Assembly (NCBI GenBank): GCA_019634045.1
Contig: JAHQWA010000606.1
Coordinates: forward strand, 1 to 36,149
Direction of reading: 5' to 3'
DNA: 36,149 nt
DNA from: Saprospiraceae bacterium
GTDB taxonomy: Bacteria > Bacteroidota > Bacteroidia > Chitinophagales > Saprospiraceae
A program made the position numbers and the translations under genes. Under the pieces are notes generated by a model that had not been told where the DNA came from, did no database searches, and saw nothing but the letters and a program-made list of their open reading frames with translations. This document shows, in pieces, positions 8,688 through 17,956 of this stretch. Positions within the stretch are counted from its first letter, which is position 1. Each line of letters opens with the position of its first letter.

Positions 8688-9512
8688 ATGAAACAATTAA
8701 AATTGCAAAAGATTCTGTTCTACGGTCTGCTGTTTTTAATGACGGCGATCTATATCGGGCCATTTCTATTTTCCCTCTCAATCTCCTTCAATGCAGAGCA
8801 GGATGTTTTTGAATGGCCTATTAAACTAATCCCGGAAAAGTGGACCTTGGGCAACTATCAGGCGGTTTGGCAAGATCTGCCCTTTAGCCAATGGTTGTTC
8901 AATAGTGTGCTCATTACGACGATACAAACCATTGCCAATGTATTCTTTGCGGCCTTGGCTGGTTTTGCTTTTGCTCGGCTAGACTTCCCCTTTAAGAATC
9001 TACTGTTTTCTATTTTATTGGGTAGTTTGATGATTCCAGGTATCATTTTGTTGGTACCTAAATTTATCATCCTGAATGAGCTTTATCTCATCAACACCTA
9101 TGCAGGCTTGACACTTCCTGGGCTAGTCTCTGTGGTTAATATATTCCTGATGAAACAGTTTTTCGAGACGATACCGAAAGACTTGGAAGAAGCAGCTTTG
9201 ATCGATGGCTGTTCTTACTTCCGCATATTTTGGCAAATCTTTTTACCCGTATCCAAACCAGCTCTAGCAGCAGTAGCCATCTATACTTTTCAAGGCTCGT
9301 GGAATGAATTTATGTGGCCGGTCATTGTAACCACCACTCGCGATATGTTTACCCTTCCAGTGGGTATGGCTTTATTGAAGAATGAGTTTTCTGTGCAATG
9401 GCCCTTGCTCATGGCCGGGACCATTCTAATCTCCCTACCGACACTGGTTATTTTTCTGATTTTCCAAAGGTACTTCGTCCAGGGGGTCGCCTCTGCAGGA
9501 TTGAAGGAGTAG
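8688..9512 (+). CDS. ABC sugar transporter permease (MalG/UgpE type)
   Basis: The protein has 274 residues and six membrane helices. The N terminus runs straight into a helix and a periplasmic loop ([19 protein letters not shown]) typical of MalG-like subunits. The EAA motif near residues 165-190 reads [21 protein letters not shown]. It pairs with the MalF-type subunit encoded just upstream. An 80-base gap separates it from the ATPase gene, larger than the other gaps in the operon, but no clear promoter is seen there. Confidence 0.93.
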   Translation: MKQLKLQKILFYGLLFLMTAIYIGPFLFSLSISFNAEQDVFEWPIKLIPEKWTLGNYQAVWQDLPFSQWLFNSVLITTIQTIANVFFAALAGFAFARLDFPFKNLLFSILLGSLMIPGIILLVPKFIILNELYLINTYAGLTLPGLVSVVNIFLMKQFFETIPKDLEEAALIDGCSYFRIFWQIFLPVSKPALAAVAIYTFQGSWNEFMWPVIVTTTRDMFTLPVGMALLKNEFSVQWPLLMAGTILISLPTLVIFLIFQRYFVQGVASAGLKE

Positions 9513-9592
9513 TTTTCATAAACCATTTAGAACTGACTCAAAGTTACGGTAGCAAACTACAACTTTACTTCAGTTCACAATTTGATTGCATT

Positions 9593-10708
9593 ATGGCAGA
9601 TGTGCTATTAAAAAACATCAAGAAAGTTTACAACAAGGATGTCCTTGCCATCAAGGGGGCCAATGTAGAGATTAAGGACAAAGAGTTTGTGGTCTTGGTT
9701 GGTCCTTCTGGATGTGGGAAGTCCACCTTGCTCCGAATGATTGCCGGCCTGGAGGAGATTTCTGACGGAGACCTTTGGATCGATGATAAAAGGGTAAATG
9801 AGCTCTCCCCCAAAGATCGGGATATCGCTATGGTATTTCAGAATTATGCGCTCTATCCACACATGAGCGTGTATGACAATATGGCTTTTGGCCTGAAGCT
9901 TCGCAAGTATCCCAAGGCAGAGATCAAGGAGCGGGTAGAAAACGCCGCCAAGATACTCGGACTCACGGAATACCTGGATCGTAAGCCCAAGGCCATGTCC
10001 GGAGGCCAAAGACAGCGAGTAGCCATCGGGCGCGCCCTGGTACGCCAACCTAAGGTATTCCTGTTTGATGAACCCTTATCCAATCTGGATGCTAAGTTAC
10101 GGGTACAGATGCGCATCGAGATAAAGCGCCTTCATCAACAGCTTCAGGCCACCATGATTTACGTGACGCACGACCAGATTGAAGCCATGACCATGGGAGA
10201 TAAGATCGTCGTACTAAAAGATGGTGATGTGCAACAAGTTGATACGCCAATGAATCTATTCAACGCGCCGGCCAATAAATTTGTGGCAGGATTCATAGGG
10301 AGCCCAGCTATGAATTTCCTGGAAGGTCGAATAGAACAAGCAGATGAACTTCACTTCAAGTCGGGCAGTGTGCAATTCGGTATTCCAAACGAGTTAGGCT
10401 TGCAAGAAAAGCTGAAACCCTATATCAACAAGTCTATCATCTTTGGCTTCCGGCCAGAATATCTGTACGATAAAGTCAGAGAGCAACAAAAACAACTAAG
10501 CGTAGACCTTTCCATCATTATTGATGTCACAGAACCGGTGGGTAGTGAAGCTTACAACTATTTCCATTTCCAAGGGAAAGAAGCCACTACCTTCTGCTTT
10601 AGAAGCGATAGCGCTCAATTATATACACCTAATCAACATCTGACACTAGGCATAGATGTTAGCCGCTTGCGTTTTTTCGATACAGAAACGGAAGCGCGTA
10701 TTGTCTAG
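9593..10708 (+). CDS. ABC sugar transporter ATP-binding protein (MsmX/UgpC/MalK type)
   Basis: The protein has 371 residues from ATG 9593. This start is preferred over upstream in-frame codons because [13 protein letters not shown] is the canonical N terminus of the family. It has Walker [10 protein letters not shown] (residues 37-45), a Q-loop in [14 protein letters not shown], the signature [14 protein letters not shown] and Walker [17 protein letters not shown]. The H-loop is [13 protein letters not shown]-terminal regulatory TOBE/OB region occupies about residues 240-371. It energises the two permeases. Unlike many Gram-positive systems with a shared MsmX, the ATPase is encoded within the transporter operon, so this importer is complete. 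Confidence 0.94.
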   Translation: MADVLLKNIKKVYNKDVLAIKGANVEIKDKEFVVLVGPSGCGKSTLLRMIAGLEEISDGDLWIDDKRVNELSPKDRDIAMVFQNYALYPHMSVYDNMAFGLKLRKYPKAEIKERVENAAKILGLTEYLDRKPKAMSGGQRQRVAIGRALVRQPKVFLFDEPLSNLDAKLRVQMRIEIKRLHQQLQATMIYVTHDQIEAMTMGDKIVVLKDGDVQQVDTPMNLFNAPANKFVAGFIGSPAMNFLEGRIEQADELHFKSGSVQFGIPNELGLQEKLKPYINKSIIFGFRPEYLYDKVREQQKQLSVDLSIIIDVTEPVGSEAYNYFHFQGKEATTFCFRSDSAQLYTPNQHLTLGIDVSRLRFFDTETEARIV

Positions 10709-10736
10709 TCATCAAGCGCATAAAAAGTAAATACGA

Positions 10737-12698
10737 ATGGTAAAGCAACCCAGCACTGGCTGGCAAATCGAAGCCACTCAAATTGATCCCAAGCATTACT
10801 TCGGAGCCATGGTAGCCAACGGCATGATTGGATTGGTGAGTGATGCCCAGCCCATGCATATCAAAGAGGTAATTTTAAATGGGGTCTATGATCGGTATCA
10901 GAGAGGACGAGTGAGCAATATCTTGAAAGGCTTTAATCCGCTAGACCTAGACTTGATCATCGACGGGCACTGGATTGGGCCTGGGGATATTTCGGAATTC
11001 AGACAGGAGTTGGATATGAGGAGCGCCATTTTCACCAACTACTTTCAGGTACCGGGCAAATTAGAGGTAAAACAGGAGGTGATGGCCCTACGATCCCTTC
11101 CTTATTGTGCTTTAGTGAACCTACAAGTTACCGCGCTAGAAGATCTGGAGCTAAGCGTTTCCAATGCCATAACTGCTCCAGATCACCTTCGAGAAGTACA
11201 AAACTTTTACAGCGAGATCGATCGACCCCACGTCAAAATCCCCTTACTGACCTCCGTTGCCAAGAGCCCCTCTGGGCAGATCCAATTGGCGGCTTCCAAT
11301 AGCTATATCTTCGATGAGTCCCAGGGCGAGGAACCGAATATTATCCACGAGGACTGGGACTTCAACCGCCATCTCGCCAAATTCACCAAACTCCTTAAAA
11401 AGGGACAAACTTGGCAGTTTAGCTTAGTAAGTTCCATCTGCACCTCAGCCCACTTTACCGACCCACAGAACGAAGCCGAAAGACTAAGTATCTATGCCAA
11501 ATTGGAAGGGCAAAGACGCTTGAGGGAAAAACATCAATCCGAATGGGATGAATTGTGGAAGAGTGATATTGAAATTGTAGGAGATGAGACGACTCAAAAG
11601 GAGGTGCGCCTAATGCTTTACTACCTCTATGCTTCTGCGCGCGCAGGTACCGCCTTGAGTTTGTCACCAGTCGGCTTGTCAGGCTTAGGATACAACGGGC
11701 ATGTCTTCTGGGATACGGAGCTTTGGATGTATCCGGCCTTACTTGTGATGCAGCCCGCCATCGCCAAGAGCCTATTGGATTACCGGTTCGAGCGACTGGA
11801 AGCAGCGAAGCAGAATGCCTTTGCGCATGGCTTTAAAGGCGCCATGTTTCCGTGGGAGAGTGCGGACGATGGCAGTGAACAAACACCGGTTTGGGCTTTG
11901 ACTGGTCCTTTCCAACAACATATCACAGCCTGTGTCGGGTGGGCTTTCTGGAAATATTTTCAGCGAACACAAGACAAGGCTTGGTTAGCGGAGAAAGGCT
12001 TTCCCGTTCTTAGAGAGGTGGCAACATTCTGGTGCAGCAGAGTAGAAAGGAAGGGGCCAGGTCGCTACGAGATCAACAACGTCATTGGTGCGAATGAGTT
12101 TGAGGAAAATATAGACAATAATGCCTTCACCAATGGCATTGTGAAAACCGTATTACAGAATGCGGTACAGGCAGCAGCAGCCTTAGGAATCGAAGCGGAT
12201 CCAGATTGGACCGAGGTGGCAGAAAATATTCCCATTCTACAATTTGGGGATGGGGTCACGCGGGAGAATGCTACCTATAATGGAGCGGTGATCAAGCAGG
12301 CAGATGTCAACCTATTGGCTCATCCTTTGGAAGTCATCACAACGGAAGCGCAAATTCGCAAAGATTTGGACTTTTACGAACCCCGGATGTCTCCAGATGG
12401 ACCGGCCATGGGTTTTGCTACCCTAGCCGCCTTGCGCGCCAAGATTGGGGATATCGATAAAGCCTATGCCCTCTTCGTGCACAGCTATCGGTCGAATGGA
12501 GTACCGCCCTTTGGCGTCTTGGCAGAATGCGCCGGCGGGAAAGGGGTGAGTCCCTACTTCACGACTGGAGCCGGGGGAGCCCTCCAAGCTGTTTTGTTCG
12601 GTTTTGGAGGATTGAAGCTGGGAGATCAAGGCCTGGAAACCGGCCCGCAGCAGCGTCCTGCTTCCTGGCAAAAACTCAATATCAAACTAGCGGATTAA
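10737..12698 (+). CDS. glycoside hydrolase family 65 protein
   Basis: The protein has 653 residues and no signal peptide, so it is cytoplasmic. It contains an N-terminal beta-sandwich (about 1-260) and an (alpha/alpha)6 barrel. GH65 landmarks include FWDTELWMYPALL, FPWESADDG, the catalytic-acid block IGANEFEENIDNNAFTN with Glu454, and KQADVNLLAHPL near residue 520. The C-terminal stretch YFTTGAGGALQAVLFGFGG resembles the hydrolase branch (the group with eukaryotic glucosylgalactosyl-hydroxylysine glucosidase). The His/Ser phosphate-binding loop of maltose, trehalose and kojibiose phosphorylases is not evident. I infer a disaccharide hydrolase acting on sugar brought in by the upstream ABC transporter, whose operon it ends (28-base gap). 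Phosphorylase activity is not excluded. Confidence 0.85.
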   Translation: MVKQPSTGWQIEATQIDPKHYFGAMVANGMIGLVSDAQPMHIKEVILNGVYDRYQRGRVSNILKGFNPLDLDLIIDGHWIGPGDISEFRQELDMRSAIFTNYFQVPGKLEVKQEVMALRSLPYCALVNLQVTALEDLELSVSNAITAPDHLREVQNFYSEIDRPHVKIPLLTSVAKSPSGQIQLAASNSYIFDESQGEEPNIIHEDWDFNRHLAKFTKLLKKGQTWQFSLVSSICTSAHFTDPQNEAERLSIYAKLEGQRRLREKHQSEWDELWKSDIEIVGDETTQKEVRLMLYYLYASARAGTALSLSPVGLSGLGYNGHVFWDTELWMYPALLVMQPAIAKSLLDYRFERLEAAKQNAFAHGFKGAMFPWESADDGSEQTPVWALTGPFQQHITACVGWAFWKYFQRTQDKAWLAEKGFPVLREVATFWCSRVERKGPGRYEINNVIGANEFEENIDNNAFTNGIVKTVLQNAVQAAAALGIEADPDWTEVAENIPILQFGDGVTRENATYNGAVIKQADVNLLAHPLEVITTEAQIRKDLDFYEPRMSPDGPAMGFATLAALRAKIGDIDKAYALFVHSYRSNGVPPFGVLAECAGGKGVSPYFTTGAGGALQAVLFGFGGLKLGDQGLETGPQQRPASWQKLNIKLAD

Positions 12699-12706
12699 CA
12701 TCGGGA

Positions 12707-15004
12707 CTATTCTACCACAATTTCATCGATCTTGATTCTGGCTTTTCTTCCGGCGGTGTGATGCCCTTCCGGGACTGGGTTCAATTCTTTTCCCAATAAA
12801 CGCAGGACCTTCACTTTCGTCGATGGAAAGGACAGCGTAGAACGGACTTTATTGCGGCCTTGGATATGGCTTATTTCCGTTTGATCCAACTCGGCCAATT
12901 TTGTAAAAGACTGGCCATCCTCAGAGCCATATAGTTCCAAGCGTTCTGGCGGATACACCGCTGTAATGGTATATCGCAGCGCATTAAAACTGACTTTACT
13001 GACCTCCTTTGGCTCATTAAATCGAATTTCGGCCTCTAGCCCATCCGTGAATTCCACCCAATTGCGATCGGCAATATGAAGTTTGGCATAGTTGAGGTCC
13101 GTCAGTTTGGTCGTTTCGGGCTTGGTTGCTTGTGCACCTGCAGCCCGATGCACCGGGAATGGCATTTCGGAAAGATAGCCAATCGGTTCTTGTCCTTTAT
13201 AGGCTTGAGCCTTGATGGTGCTGCTTTCATTGATTAGGAAAGGTGCCGTATACTTTTCCGATTGCAGGTTGGGTTCTGTGCCATCCAATGTATAGTAGAT
13301 ATCTAATCCATTGGCTTCTGTCTTCATCGAAATTTCTATACCACCGTCCTTTCCTTCATGATCAATCCACGGACTAAAAGCACTCACGGCATAACGCGTC
13401 TTTTGGACGTCGAGCCGCTCTAGTTGTGGATAGAGACGATCGATAAAATTATCCCAATTTTTCTTGTTCTGACTGGTCCAGGCCGTTTCTGCTATAGCAT
13501 ATAAGCGTGGGTAGGTCATGTAAGTCAACTTTCCCCAATCACTAATGGACTCCGTCCACATATTTGCTTGAATTCCCTTAATCAGTTTCCTTTTTTCCGC
13601 TGTCCATTGATCGGGAATAACTTGGTAAGAATAGGCAGTAGATAGGAGCAGTTGCGAATATCCCAAATTTGGTTCTAGATCATCATGTCCTTGCTTCAGG
13701 TCGATATAGCAATACTTATTCGGTGTCATAATGACCTCATGTCCCATCTCCACGGATTTCAAGCCACCTTCCTCACCCCGCCAGCTCATGACCGTGGCAT
13801 TCGGCGCCAATCCTCCCTCTAATATCTCGTCCCAACCAATCATGATTCGTCCTCGGTCATTGATGATTTTTTCAACGCGCTTAATAAAATAGCTCTGTAG
13901 TTCCTCGACATTATCCAAGTCCTCTGCCTTCATTCTAGCTTGCGCATCTGGATCAATCCGCCATTGATCTTTATTACATTCATCCCCTCCGATATGCACA
14001 TAATCATAAGGAAACAAGTCCATTACTTCATTCAACATTTTCTCGGCAAACTCGAAAGTGGCCTCTTTACCCGGGTTGTAGGTGTTGTTTTTAAACACCC
14101 CACCGGTTGCGACATAGGGGGCCTTGTTGACGCAGCCGATTTCCGGGTAGGCTGCGATCGTAGCCTGTGCGTGGCCTGGCATATCCACTTCGGGAATCAC
14201 CTCAATAAAGCGTTCCTTGGCATAAGCTACAATCTCTCGAATATCCTCCTGGGTGTAGAACCCACCGTAAGTTGGCTTTTCTCCTGACTTTTGCACCGGC
14301 CTTCCCCACCAATTGGAGACCGTTTCGTCCGTAACCCGATAATCCATCCGCCAAGCTCCAACCTCTGTTAGTTTGGGATAGCTCTTGATCTCGATTCGCC
14401 AGCCCTGATCATCCGTTAAGTGCCAATGGAATCGATTCAACTTTAGTTCTGCCATGAAATCTAATACCTCCTTTACCTGCTCTTTATCAAAGAAGTGCCG
14501 AGACACATCCAACATATAGCCTCGCCAAGGAAGGGCTGGCTCATCCTTGATGACTACGGTAGGGATTCCCCAGCCGATTCCGGTTTGTAAGCTGTCGCTA
14601 TAGAAAATGGGAGGAAGCAATTGCTTTAAGGATTGCATCGCATAGAAAAACCCCGCTCCGGTAGAAGCTTTGATCAAGACCTTGTCCGTTCCCACTTCTA
14701 GTTCATAGGCCTCGTCTCCAAGCGTTGATTCGGTGGTAAATGCAATATCCCCATCCGAGCCTAATGTTACACTCGGCATCCAGCCTGCTACCACCTGAAA
14801 GCCTGTAGCAAAAGACTCCGCTATTGGTCGTTGTTCCTCATTCTCTACCGAGATAGTCGTTTGTTTGCTAATTTCAAAATACCCTTCTCCCCGGCTTACT
14901 TCTAGCGGGAGTGGCATTAGATGGGGCTCTTCTACAACTACTGTTTTTTCGGCACAAGCAATTAGCAAAAAAGATAGGCAAGCAAAAATAAAAGGGTATT
15001 TCAT
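12707..15004 (-). CDS. beta-N-acetylhexosaminidase, family 20, lipoprotein
   Basis: The protein has 765 residues from the ATG at 15004. That start gives a compact lipoprotein signal (LLIAC, Cys17); a longer reading would bury it. A GH20b domain (about 30-150) precedes the GH20 TIM barrel. The barrel has WRGYMLDVSRHFF, the HIGGDE motif with catalytic pair Asp341-Glu342, and MSWRGEEGG. The chitobiase-like C-terminal region (YYTLDGTEPN, about 540-610) is followed by a discoidin-like module (about 625-765) that may bind sugars. It should remove terminal GlcNAc or GalNAc from glycans in the periplasm or at the cell surface. It converges on the GH65 gene with only 8 bases between the stops. Confidence 0.93.
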   Translation of the reverse strand: MKYPFIFACLSFLLIACAEKTVVVEEPHLMPLPLEVSRGEGYFEISKQTTISVENEEQRPIAESFATGFQVVAGWMPSVTLGSDGDIAFTTESTLGDEAYELEVGTDKVLIKASTGAGFFYAMQSLKQLLPPIFYSDSLQTGIGWGIPTVVIKDEPALPWRGYMLDVSRHFFDKEQVKEVLDFMAELKLNRFHWHLTDDQGWRIEIKSYPKLTEVGAWRMDYRVTDETVSNWWGRPVQKSGEKPTYGGFYTQEDIREIVAYAKERFIEVIPEVDMPGHAQATIAAYPEIGCVNKAPYVATGGVFKNNTYNPGKEATFEFAEKMLNEVMDLFPYDYVHIGGDECNKDQWRIDPDAQARMKAEDLDNVEELQSYFIKRVEKIINDRGRIMIGWDEILEGGLAPNATVMSWRGEEGGLKSVEMGHEVIMTPNKYCYIDLKQGHDDLEPNLGYSQLLLSTAYSYQVIPDQWTAEKRKLIKGIQANMWTESISDWGKLTYMTYPRLYAIAETAWTSQNKKNWDNFIDRLYPQLERLDVQKTRYAVSAFSPWIDHEGKDGGIEISMKTEANGLDIYYTLDGTEPNLQSEKYTAPFLINESSTIKAQAYKGQEPIGYLSEMPFPVHRAAGAQATKPETTKLTDLNYAKLHIADRNWVEFTDGLEAEIRFNEPKEVSKVSFNALRYTITAVYPPERLELYGSEDGQSFTKLAELDQTEISHIQGRNKVRSTLSFPSTKVKVLRLLGKELNPVPEGHHTAGRKARIKIDEIVVE

Positions 15005-15076
15005 AAAGCTCATAGATTGAAGTAAACTCCAATATAAGCCTTTTGTGGAGTTCGCAACATCTTGGCTTGTAAATAA

Positions 15077-15105
15077 CAAATGAGGAACCTGAGGCTCCTC
15101 ATTTG
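15077..15105 (-). terminator. hairpin between the protease and hexosaminidase genes
   Basis: A perfect 10-bp inverted repeat (CAAATGAGGA at 15077-15086 with TCCTCATTTG at 15096-15105, 9-base loop) lies 44 bases beyond the stop of the upstream protease gene, on the minus-strand reading direction. Only a weak T-rich stretch follows, so it may terminate or attenuate protease transcription before the hexosaminidase. Confidence 0.5.
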
Positions 15106-15148
15106 CAAGGCCTATCGAATAGGCTGCCTTACTTTTGGTCTGCCCCCC

Positions 15149-16099
15149 TTACTGAATCGGGCCACCACCCGGAACAGTCGGTCCGCCACCGCCGCCGCCA
15201 CCATAAGAGCAGCCGGTGTACATGGCATCAATGGCGGCAAAGTCACTAGCTCTATAATTGTTGCGTGCTCCCCATGTTGAACCATTTAAATCCGTCAGAA
15301 TGGCATTGGTCGCGTCGCAAGTTCCAACTAGGGTAGGCCCTGTATCTGCACAGGCACAGCTAGCATAAGTCATTACGGAAAAGCGATCATAGGGAACGAT
15401 ATTATTGGTAGAAGGGATACGTGCATAGGTAGCATTGAATCTGTCCCAATTCCACGGTAGAAAACGATTGAAGCAGGTGATGTTACCCAAATTTACAATG
15501 ATATTATTGTCCCGGTCTGAACGCTGATGCTCGTGAATCAAACCGACCACATGTCCTAATTCATGCCGTACTTCGGCTCTGGAAGCCATTCTATCTCGAG
15601 TTACGATCACATTTGGTACATCCTCCAATTGCAGGGTGGGTGCTGACGAGCCGAATCCAATGGTAGCTGCACCGGCATTGGCCGCCTCAATCAAGACATA
15701 ACTTGATCTAGGAGCCATATGGGCAGCATATCTAAATTCGATGCGGGTATTATCTTCCAATTGTTGCATAGTTTGTAGCACTACATCTCGTAAGGGGGTT
15801 CTGATCGGATCGTTGGTATCGAACTTATAGTAGACCACGCAACTCGGCCACTTTGTGAAGGGATTGGAAAAAGCTCCTCGTTGCTCCACTCCGCCCCTAT
15901 CCAGAAATTCATTGTATTCGGTAATGAGCTGCGATTGTTTCTCCGTTAGCAGCAAATCTCCTGCTAAGATGGTGGGATCTCCCCAAGAAACCATTTCCGT
16001 TGTGGTGGGTTCTGCTTCGATGACAGTTAGTGCTTCTTCCTTCTGGCAGGAAACAAATAGGGTTAGGGTCAAGAGGACCCAAGCGAATTTGATGTGCAT
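15149..16099 (-). CDS. astacin-like (M12A) zinc metalloprotease lipoprotein
   Basis: From the ATG at 16099 the protein has 316 residues and begins with a lipoprotein signal (FVSC, Cys18) followed by QKEE, which resembles the lipoprotein surface-export signal described in Bacteroidota. The extended zinc site HELGHVVGLIHEHQRSDRD has zinc ligands His179, His183 and His189 and catalytic Glu180. The Met-turn is SVMTY (Met243, Tyr245) instead of the usual SxMHY of astacins. It should be a secreted or cell-surface endopeptidase. The C terminus ends in a glycine/proline-rich tail with seven consecutive glycines. The longer frame upstream of Met is rejected because it would mask the signal sequence. 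Confidence 0.88.
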   Translation of the reverse strand: MHIKFAWVLLTLTLFVSCQKEEALTVIEAEPTTTEMVSWGDPTILAGDLLLTEKQSQLITEYNEFLDRGGVEQRGAFSNPFTKWPSCVVYYKFDTNDPIRTPLRDVVLQTMQQLEDNTRIEFRYAAHMAPRSSYVLIEAANAGAATIGFGSSAPTLQLEDVPNVIVTRDRMASRAEVRHELGHVVGLIHEHQRSDRDNNIIVNLGNITCFNRFLPWNWDRFNATYARIPSTNNIVPYDRFSVMTYASCACADTGPTLVGTCDATNAILTDLNGSTWGARNNYRASDFAAIDAMYTGCSYGGGGGGGPTVPGGGPIQ

Positions 16100-16503
16100 A
16101 ATAGAAAGTTTTAAGTTTTGGTGCTTGACGGGAATAACCGCTGGGCTACCAGCCAGCACTTGGTTTACGGATGTCTACTCGTAAGCATAAGGAGTGTGAG
16201 TAGACTTGAAAACAGGGAATATCCTGTATCTTTCTTGCACAATCGGGTATGATCAGAGATAGGTCGGGAAGGGGTTTCTATTCTTATAAATCCGGTAGGC
16301 CTAAAACGTGACTTTTTCTTGGACAGTTTTTAAGAGCAGCGCATTGAGTCATGGCAATTGAGGAGGCTCTATTGCCCGATTTCACTGGCTTTGCATGCCA
16401 AATGGCCAAATCTCCAAAGAGTGTCAGGGAGATTCTTTCTACCTTAGGTACAGTTAGCTTATTGATAAGAAAGAGGAACCAAAACCACTAAAAACTCGCT
16501 ACT
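16100..16503. other. 404-base divergent intergenic region
   Basis: No gene is supported here. The region lies between the divergent protease and NTF2-fold genes and should hold both promoters, but I found no convincing TAnnTTTG element. The only notable structure is an 8-bp inverted repeat (GTCTACTC at 16173-16180, GAGTAGAC at 16198-16205) upstream of the protease gene. Confidence 0.5.
16173..16205. repeat. 8-bp inverted repeat upstream of the protease gene
   Basis: GTCTACTC and GAGTAGAC are perfect complements with 17 bases between them. They lie about 75-105 bases upstream of the protease start codon. This might be an operator or a leader hairpin; it could also be chance. Confidence 0.35.
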
Positions 16504-17019
16504 ATGAATAATTGCAAGACCACCACCCTATCACTCCTACTTGGTCTTCTAGCACTCATCGCTTGCGAAAGAGCACCCACGGAAGCTGAGCACTTAGATT
16601 CACAGGAAGCTCTCCAACAAAAGGACCAAGCAGCCTTTACTGCCACCTTAGAGAAGCATCTACAGGCCGTCTCTTCAAAAGACCTAGTCAACCTAGGAAG
16701 TACCATGTCTCCCGACAATAAAATGCAGCTGATCCTACCCGGCTCCGAGATTATTCACTCCGCTGATTCCTTCCTCTTATTTCATAAAAACTGGTTTCAA
16801 GACACGAGCTGGACCTTCGAGACTAAAATCCTCAGTACGGAGGTGGGGGCCCATTTCGGATTAGCCGTCACAGAAGTCATGTATCGTGAACCGGAAAGAG
16901 CTGGCGTCCCCTATTTCAATCGAATGATTGTCACTTATGGCCTCCAGAAAGTGGAAGATCAATGGTACATCATTATGGACCACGCCAGTTCCATCGAAAA
17001 ATCCACTGATAATCAGTAG
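16504..17019 (+). CDS. NTF2-fold (SnoaL/DUF4440-like) lipoprotein
   Basis: The protein has 171 residues. A lipoprotein signal (ALIAC, Cys21) is followed by an Ala/Gln/Glu-rich linker and a small cone-shaped NTF2-like domain (about residues 45-165). The domain starts with a helix (LEKHLQAVSSKDLVNLGSTM) and ends with strands including FNRMIVTYGLQKVEDQWYIIMDHAS, a layout typical of SnoaL-like/DUF4440 proteins. Such domains bind small molecules or act as accessory factors; no enzyme active site can be assigned. It sits 90 bases upstream of a MerR gene on the same strand, but that gene has its own promoter. Confidence 0.75.
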   Translation: MNNCKTTTLSLLLGLLALIACERAPTEAEHLDSQEALQQKDQAAFTATLEKHLQAVSSKDLVNLGSTMSPDNKMQLILPGSEIIHSADSFLLFHKNWFQDTSWTFETKILSTEVGAHFGLAVTEVMYREPERAGVPYFNRMIVTYGLQKVEDQWYIIMDHASSIEKSTDNQ

Positions 17020-17054
17020 CATCGCATTCTTTCAAAAAAAACACGGCAAAGAGC

Positions 17055-17087
17055 TTGACCCTAACGTTACGTTATAGTTTACCTTTG
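17055..17087 (+). promoter_or_regulatory. MerR-type promoter and operator
   Basis: A TTG (17055-17057) and TACCTTTG (17080-17087, matching TAnnTTTG) lie 22 bases apart, a good fit to a Bacteroidota promoter. Between them is the dyad TAACG-TTA-CGTTA (17062-17074). MerR proteins characteristically bind such a dyad inside the spacer and untwist it to activate transcription. The downstream GTG start follows 22 bases after the -7 element, so the leader is very short. Autoregulation by the MerR protein is the simplest reading. Confidence 0.7.
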
Positions 17088-17109
17088 TGGTAACATTAAA
17101 TTTAGCCTA

Positions 17110-17883
17110 GTGAAGAATTATAGCGTAAAGGAAGTGGCCAAGCTTTCGGGTGTCAGTGTGCGTACGCTACACTACTATGACCAAATTGGTTTGTTAAAGC
17201 CCTTAAAACGCAGCGAGGCGGGTTATCGGCATTACAGCCACCAAGAGCTTTTGCGCTTGCAGCAAATACTATTTTACAAAGAATTAGATTTCCCTTTAAA
17301 AGAGATAGTCGACTTATTAGATGAACCAGAATTTGACCTCATCCACGCATTGGAGGGCCACAAACTCGCCTTGGTCGCTCGCCAGAGCCGCATTGACCGT
17401 CTCATTGTGACGATCGAAAACACCATTAAAAGATTAAAAGAAGAAGACTATATGGACAAACCGGCAATGCTATATGAGGGGCTCCCTAAAGAAATGGGCA
17501 CTACTTATCGCCAAGCTGCCATGCAGACTTATGGAAAAGAAAAGATATGGCATGCAGAACAGGAGTTGATGAAATTAGGGAAGGAAAGGTTCAAACAGCT
17601 ACGAGTGAAATGGAAAGCGATCAATGATGAACTTTTTGAGAACCGGAAAGAATCACCTAGGAGTCCTGCTATACAAAGCCTGATCGCACGTCACTATCAA
17701 ATCATTCGTCAGTTTTGGGGCACCTCCCATTCCGCCGACAAGCAGGCAGCAGCCTACGCTGGACTGGGCAGGCTTTACACGCAGGATGAACGATATTGCG
17801 CGCGAGAGGGGCAGGCTCAACCCGAGTTTGCTACCTTCCTTCAACAAGCTATGCAACACTACGCTGATCACTACTTACCATAG
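17110..17883 (+). CDS. MerR-family regulator with TipAS ligand-binding domain
   Basis: The protein has 257 residues starting with GTG. Residues 1-70 are a MerR winged helix: YSVKEVAKLSGVSVRTLHYYD, then GLLKP and GYRHYSHQELLRLQQI. A coiled coil (about 75-115) follows, then a TipAS-type domain (about 118-255) with RHYQIIRQFWG and GLGRLYTQDERY. TipAL-type regulators bind structurally varied antibiotics or hydrophobic peptides and then activate their targets. The operator at 17062-17074 lies in its own promoter, suggesting ligand-induced autoactivation, and the hydrolase gene 73 bases downstream could be part of the same response. Confidence 0.92.
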   Translation: MKNYSVKEVAKLSGVSVRTLHYYDQIGLLKPLKRSEAGYRHYSHQELLRLQQILFYKELDFPLKEIVDLLDEPEFDLIHALEGHKLALVARQSRIDRLIVTIENTIKRLKEEDYMDKPAMLYEGLPKEMGTTYRQAAMQTYGKEKIWHAEQELMKLGKERFKQLRVKWKAINDELFENRKESPRSPAIQSLIARHYQIIRQFWGTSHSADKQAAAYAGLGRLYTQDERYCAREGQAQPEFATFLQQAMQHYADHYLP

Positions 17884-17956
17884 GAACAATGGAGTAGTAA
17901 ATCTAGCAGGCCACTCCTAGAACAATTTCTCAACTAGGTTTTAAAGATTTTAACCA

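Noticed and set aside
9398-9592. N-terminal extension of the ABC ATPase gene
   Set aside because: The extension overlaps the permease gene and precedes the canonical MADVLLKN start; it has no family counterpart.
12423-12799. Short frames on both strands around the GH65 and hexosaminidase ends
   Set aside because: They lie in alternative frames of two genes with complete family motifs.
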